Positions 12,839 through 19,500 of a stretch of 64,000 nucleotides of DNA are shown piece by piece (within the stretch, counting starts at the first letter, position 1; the number at the start of each line of letters is the position of its first letter). Location of the stretch: assembly GCA_025618425.1 (NCBI GenBank), contig CM046833.1:37639274-37703273 (forward strand), written 5' to 3'. The notes beneath the pieces were generated by a model. The model searched no databases. It was given only the letters and a program-made list of their open reading frames with translations, and was not told where the DNA came from. A program made the position numbers and the translations under genes. Source of the stretch: Heliocidaris tuberculata. Its lineage: Eukaryota > Echinodermata > Echinoidea > Camarodonta > Echinometridae.

Positions 12839-13414
12839 AAATACCTCAACAGTAGACCGCAGTCCATTTATGAAATAGTGGCAATTGTAATGTTACATAT
12901 AATCTCTAATTCCTATACTTTTAATTTACTCCATTCTGCTTTCTTTGCAGAAATATACTAAAATGTATATAAGTAATAATTGTAATGCTACATATGATCT
13001 GTAATTCCTGTAATTTGGATTTACACCATTCTTCTTTCTTTGCAGAAATACACTAAAGTTGATATAAGTAATAATTTTAATGCTACATGCAGTATAATTT
13101 CCAATTCCTGTACTTTTTATTTACTCTATTGAAACTTCTTTCCTTGCAGAAAGACACTAACATTTATATAAAAACTATAGTAGACAGCATTTGATATATG
13201 GAATTGTAAGAATTTAATACAAATTTGTAAAAGTTTCATGAATGTACATTACATTCTTTGTTCTCTATTCTTGTATTTTTGTAGAAATACCTTTAATGAT
13301 AAAAAGATATACCACATAGTAGACATGAGTTCATTTATGGAATAATTATAATTTAAATGCTAATCTGTAATTTCCGTCCATTTAAATATTTATTTGATGC
13401 TTCTATCTTAACAG
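12839..13414 (+). repeat. Tandem copies of the APP exon acceptor and exon start, decayed
   Basis: Five copies of a unit consisting of pyrimidine tract, YAG, and exon start (AAATACCCCAACA-like) precede the real acceptor. Exon-like starts are at 12839, 12951, 13046, 13150, 13285 and then the real one at 13415, so spacing is 95-135 bp. The segments between them share the TAATTGTAATGCTACAT...CTGTAATTCC theme. All five keep the AG and most keep a good pyrimidine tract (CTTTCTTTGCAG), but reading on in the exon's frame meets a stop in every copy. Copies 4 and 5 also keep the ...ATAGTAGACA part of the exon. Confidence 0.85.
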
Positions 13415-13541
13415 AAATACCCCAACACTGAGATAAACAACATAGTGGATAGCAGTCAGCCCACATTGATTGATCAGTGGTGTCCTGTGAATGGAGATGA
13501 ATGCACAAGCTCAGCAGAGGTCACTTACTACAGATGCCTTG
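13415..13541 (+). CDS. APP exon: E1, start of copper-binding-like subdomain
   Basis: 127 nt, entering in phase 0 after ...TTAACAG and leaving with one extra base before GTAATA. It encodes KYPNTEINNIVDSSQ followed by DQWC, DEC and YYRCL, which align with the VYPELQITNVVEANQ...NWC...QC...YRCL stretch of vertebrate APP. The intron position just before the YP pair matches, as I recall it, the human exon 2/3 boundary. The donor runs straight into an AAT/AAC microsatellite (13542-13600). Five decayed copies of the acceptor and exon start lie upstream. Confidence 0.93.
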
Positions 13542-16500
13542 GTAATAATAATAATAACAATAGTAATACTAATAATGATAATAATAATAACAATGATAAA
13601 CCGTTCTTGTACAGTGCATATCACGTTATGATATAACATCCCTATGGGCTTCCAAATGGTTTGGATATTATTACCCTGGCTTTAGCTCCGGTGGCCGTAA
13701 TCAGCACACAGATTCAAACCCCAAACCCTTGGATTGAGAGTCAAGTAAATGAAGCACTATAAGATAGAGGGACAAGAGATAGGGGGAGGAGAGGGGGACG
13801 GGAAAATAGGGAAAGAATGAAATACCATGGAGTAGAAAGAGATTGGGGAGGGGAAGGGAAGATAAATAAGAAAGTAGAAGAATTGAGATGAAAACAATAA
13901 GGTGGATGTATTCTCAGCTAAGGTTGTGACAAAAATGCAGATGCCCTGGTGAGATGGAGGGACAAGGAAGGAGGAGTATAGAATGGAATGGATAAGGAGA
14001 TGAAGATGGGCAAAAATAGAAGAAAAAGGTAGGTAAGAGAAGAAAAAAGGAAGGATATACATGTAGATGGAGAAGAAGAAGAACATACTCTAAGAACAAG
14101 TTCTAAATCTCAGTGAATGATATAACTAGGCCAGTGCACCAGTAAATAGGATGAAGTGGTTTAGAAATGACATCAACATTATGATGGACATGTACATGAT
14201 TACTCTATCCAAGATTTACCTATAATACTTCTCACTGTCATTTCTCCCTTATTCATCAGCTGGCCCTTTTGAGAGCGATGCCCTCATGGTCTACAATGTC
14301 TGCAAGTTTTACCACAAGCATGATGAGAACACATGTAGGGAGCCTGATTACTGGAAAGGGGTATGTGTCTATATTGCTCTTCTTGGGTTTTTTTTGCAGA
14401 AGCTCATTTCTGATGATTTATGTGTAAAAAATTAGATTTCCTCGGAAGTTGGGCTGAAGTATCTTTGTACTATTTTCACAGAGCTCTTTAAGATTATTTT
14501 ATTGATATAATTTATGGATGTATTTAAAGTAAACAAATAAAAACAGCATAAAATAGATTTACATAGCTCAAAATTTTTAAAACCTACTGGCTATCTAACT
14601 GAAAGTTCCTATTTTACTATCTAGTGTTCAGACATGTGCTGCAGCGACAATCACTTTGTAGTCGATTTGTAACACCAACTGAATTCCTAATTTAAACTCG
14701 ATACTCATACCTAATCCTAAACCAAATCCTATTCTTATCCCTAACCCTATTCTGACCGTAACCCTGACCCTATCCCAGACACTAAAATTTTATCACAAGT
14801 CTAACCCTAGTGCTTTATCTTTGACAAAATATTGCTTTGAGCGAATGTAGCCAGAGCATATACATTTACGATGAATGGATCACCAGTATTCCACATGCTA
14901 AATTGCTCTCCACTTCCCTGTAATTTTCTCTCACTGACACAGGTAGCAGAAGAGGACTGCCGAGGCAAGAAGATGGGTATCAACTCCACCGGCATGCTCC
15001 TCCCCTGCCAGACGGACAAGTTCAAGGGGGTGGAATACACTTGCTGCCCCCCTCCCACCTACCGGCCCATGACTGCTGGGGAGGAAGAGACTGAGGTGGA
15101 GGAGGAGGAAGAGGAGGCCGAGGCCGAGGCAGCTGCAGGGCAGCAGGTAGGACAGGTCCAGGAGGAGATGCCGGTCCAAGCCCCAGCCCCGGAGAGGGAT
15201 AATGTTGGTAGGTAGAGATGATAGTTTTAATGATATCAATTGTGCAGTTTCAATATGAATATTCTCAATGCACTCGTGAAGCATATCATAATTATTAGTC
15301 CAGCTCTACCTAAGCATCCATGCACACTGTCCATGTAAAGCTGACAAAGGTGAGCTGGTGTAATAATATTGCTTTTATTATTTACTGTTTTATATAGCAC
15401 ATTTCACTTTATCATATGATGTGGGCAGTTTTGGATGAGGGAGGAAAAATGTATTCAGAGCTTCATACCATCCACGGTACAAAGAATATCCTCATTGCCC
15501 CCTCCCCTAGTCTTTAAAACCTCTGAAAAGCCCAGTCTATATAGGGTTAACTACAGTCAGACTGAGTGGGTTGTGATCACATTTATAACTATAATTTGTT
15601 ATTTGTTTGCAGTTGCCAAGCCACAGATCACCAGTAACATTTTGGACGACCCCTACTTCTCAGAGCAAGGCCTCACTGGTAGCCTGGAGAAGAAGGAATA
15701 CGCCAACGCTAAGAACCGTCTCTCAGCCAACCAGAAAGCCAAGATGGCGCGGGTCATGCAGCAGTGGCAAGAAGCCCAGGAGCACTATGAGACACTCAAA
15801 GCTAAGGACCCAGAGGTAAGGTGTTAAAAGGTGTTAGGTTTGGTGTTGATAATCAAGACAGATGTGAAGATAAGGTATAACATATGTTGGAGTTTAGTGT
15901 TGGTAATTAAGATATTGATAAAGAGTTAAGATGTTATAGGGTGTTGTGTTTGGTGTTAATATGCAAGGCCAAGAATAAAGAGATAAGGTATTAAAACATG
16001 TTCGGTTTGGTGTTAATACTCAAGATATCGGATACAGAATAAAGGTGTTAAAGGGTATATGATTTGGTGATAATATTGAAGGCGTCTGGTAGAGAGTGAA
16101 GGTTTTGAAGAAAGATGAATATGTGATGTTGTGATGATGCTAAAGATGCTGTAACTAAGATTGAATAAAGAATTCTATGAAATGTTTTCAGAATCTCATT
16201 ATTGTAGTCCCTCAGTTCAGTTACAGTTTGAATTTATTGCTCAATAAACATGTTGGGGAGATGTTGTTTCGTGTACATGTATGTTAGTGCTGTTACATTC
16301 ATCCCATTCCATTGTCTCTCTGTTTCCCTCTTTTTCTCTCTCCAGGCTGCCGAGAAGATGAGGAAGGAGATGACACAGCGCTTTGAGCAGACGATCGGTA
16401 CCATGGAAACAGAGAATGCGGAGGAGACAGAGGAGCTGAGAGAGGCCCATCAGGTCCACATTGCTGTCAGTCTTAGGGAAAAGATCAATGCATCTTATGA

Positions 16501-19500
16501 AGCTTACAGGATCACGGTTGATGTCCCTAAACCAAAGGTAGGTCTCTTAAGAACTATAGTGATCCAAAACATTGTTCAGCATGATTTGCTGAGGGTCTCA
16601 TTTCGTCAAAGATATAAATGTACGGTGATAGTCCCAATCTCACTTCCAAACCAAAATACTCACTGTGAAAACACTGCCAAATGAACTGATAAGTAACAGA
16701 ATCTTAGCCTTTTGGGGTGATCTAAGTTTATTTATTTTATTTTTATTTTTTTGTTGGTCTATTGTTGGTCTGGTATTGGTCTTGTCAGTGTGAAAGGGGT
16801 TTTAGGTTAGGTTGGGTTTAGGGTTTGGGTTATAGTATAGGTACATGTATAGTATTCCAACGTACCCTTCATTATGTTTGTATTACAAATATTTGGTATT
16901 TTTGTCCTCATTAAACCAAATCTTAAACATAATCTCAATTCTACTGCTCTTTCTTCTAGTCAAAGAAGATCCTCCACAGCCTAAGGCGATACCTTCATGC
17001 CATCCAGAAGGCCAGACAGCACTACATCACCCACTACAAGCACCTGCGCAAGACGGACCCTCTGAAGGCGGACCAGCACAAGCGCTTCACTCTCCACAAG
17101 CTCAAGAGTCTGGACCTAGAAGTCGCACAGAGTGTAGACCTGCTCCAGAATCTACCAGACCTGTATGCAGAACTCAAACCTAAAGTTGGTAAGTACCCTG
17201 TTAGAATTGGACCCTGATATTTTCTGAAAGTTTATTCATTCTTGGAAAGTGTCAAGGAAAGGAATAAATGATCGTAGTGATTATTACGATCATTTTACTA
17301 CAATAAAGTGAGTTTACCACTTGTAATTTATAAGGTATGTTTTCGTTTTGCTCATAGAACCCAAGTTCAACTGGGTTCGATGCGCAGGGTTTTCTGTTAT
17401 TTATTTCCTTCATAAACCATTCATCCTCAGAATGCTGAGTAGAGTTTTTTTTAGGAAGGGGGGGGGGGGTGGGCCAATTTCATATATACCAGCTGCACAA
17501 TCAATGAATGGTCTCCTTTGAACAACAGAATTTATATGAACTGACCCCATCCTTTGACATTTGACCTTTGCAGATGCTCTCCTGGACAGCACCCATGACA
17601 GCCCAGAGGATGCAGCTCTTATCCGGGCCACCGAGGAAGAGGAGATGTCTGAGGTGACGGAAGCACCCCCTGCCCAACGTACTGAGCTGGAACCGGTAGC
17701 AGAGATCATGGAACCAGATGTAGCAGAAAGTACAGAAGAAGAAGAATTAGAAGAAGTGGTGAGTGTGCTAGTGATACATGTAGTTCATTAAATTCACAGT
17801 GTGGGAAGGTAGGAAAACAGAGATAGATAGGCAAATATTGAGGTTATTTAAGATACAGATGAGGGAGAAGGATTTAAGAATATAACGAAGAGAGCAGAAA
17901 AGAGTAAGAATGACTTTTAAGAGACTCAGCTTTAATGGTTGAAGCAGAGACACAGAGGAAATATGTACATATATATATAGCAGCACATAAGAGAAAGGGT
18001 CAGAAAGTCTATAAGCAGAGTGATAAATGGAAGTAGGAAAATAAAGAGGGGATAAAAAGACCTTGTAGAATTTGCAACAGAAGCAGAGTGAGCAAATACA
18101 AAGGAAGAGGCAAGTGAAGATCAAGAAATATGCAGCAACAAAAAGTTATGGTTGCCACTCTGAACTTAATTTCAAGACAGAATATCAATATTTTTAGTGA
18201 GCATCGACACCAGATGTTTCAAATCTTTATTTCACCATGTAGGAGGAATTCTTGGAAGAAGACACAGAAGCCCCAGCCGTCTCCAAGAGCTCCGAGACCA
18301 AGACCAGCACCCAGGCAAAGCCCAGCCCCGCCCAGACTAAGCCTAGTCCCATCCAGACCAAGCCCAGGACCTCTACCGCTACGCAGACAGAGCCAGAACC
18401 TCCCACACCCAGCAGAGATGCAGAGCTAGAGCATGAGACAGAGATCCAGGTCCCAGCAGAAAAAGTACAGATTGTTGCAGGTAAGTGGTAATGTACGGAC
18501 ATCAAAGTTCGTAGGTGGGACTTAGCAGTTAGAGATGTAGATCCAAGCCGAAGAAGTACAGATTGTTGCAGTTAAGTGGTGATCTGACATTAAATGTTGA
18601 TACTTGGGTGTCTGCAGTTTGTAAGCTTTGACATAGGTATTACATGTACTTGTGTGGTAGTCCTCTGAAAATAACCCGTCCAATGGCTCCAGACATGTTA
18701 TTCTTCTTTTTAATGTGGTATTTTAAGCAGGCAGGATCAAATTATCTTGCTGGCCACATGAATAAGGAAAGTACAGCATTGTAAAAACCAATACAATTTG
18801 TACTATACAGATAGGCCCTAAAATAATTCCAAAACCTGAACTGAATTCCTTAACTCATTTCTTCTTTCATCCTTCTTTCCACTATGCAGTCAAACCTATT
18901 GACAGTTATTTAGACGATGAGCTTACTGGTCCTATCGATACTGAGGTAGTCCAGCCTCAGACTCTGATCATCGCTCAGAAACCTAAGGCTAAGGTGGAGA
19001 AGTCTGCAGCCGCTGCTAGGGTAGAGAAACAGAGATTGGTTAACAGGCAGGACGTCAATAGCGTTGATAACGTGAGTGATAAATCCTAATCTCAGTTTGT
19101 CAAAATACAGTGGAACCTCATTATGGAGGGCACTGCTATGACAAACTCTCATTATAATAAGGTACATTGTAATTTTGCTGTTCCCACTGCTTAGTGGTTT
19201 ACAGTGGAAACTCAGTATAAAGAGGTCTGATATAACAATATTCCTGATATAACAAGGTAATATTCCTGGTCCCAGCTCTTTATATTCTGTTGTTTTCTTA
19301 ACCTGATATAACGAGATTCCTGCTATAACAAGATAATTGTCCCCGCCGAACAAAGTTCGCGAGGGGACTATGAAACGGGCTCCGTTTGTGTGTGCATGTG
19401 TGTGTCCGTCCGTCCGTCCGTCCGTGCGTCCGTCTGTCCGTGTGTGCTCAAATGTTAGAAAATGCTACTTCTCCGTCATTTCTTGGCCGATTTTGATTCC

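Larger units (their letters stand above)
1..13414 (+). other. Intron upstream of first visible APP exon
   Basis: No exon is recognised in this 13.4-kb stretch. The first coding exon of the APP-like gene starts at 13415 in mid-domain, so this is most simply intron. I looked for the growth-factor-like half of E1 (Cys-rich, with the conserved DPSG-type motif) and did not find it, so that exon probably lies further upstream. The content is repeats (listed separately), microsatellites near 423-478, a poly-G run near 2641-2650, and anonymous AT-rich sequence. The open frames here overlap low-complexity or repeat DNA. Confidence 0.6.

Noticed and set aside
15061..15612. Kunitz inhibitor (KPI) exon of APP
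   Set aside because: No Cys-rich frame with a Kunitz pattern lies between the acidic region and E2.
18910..19353. 147-codon minus-strand open frame
   Set aside because: It overlaps a well-supported APP exon on the plus strand and then a MITE. A shadow frame.
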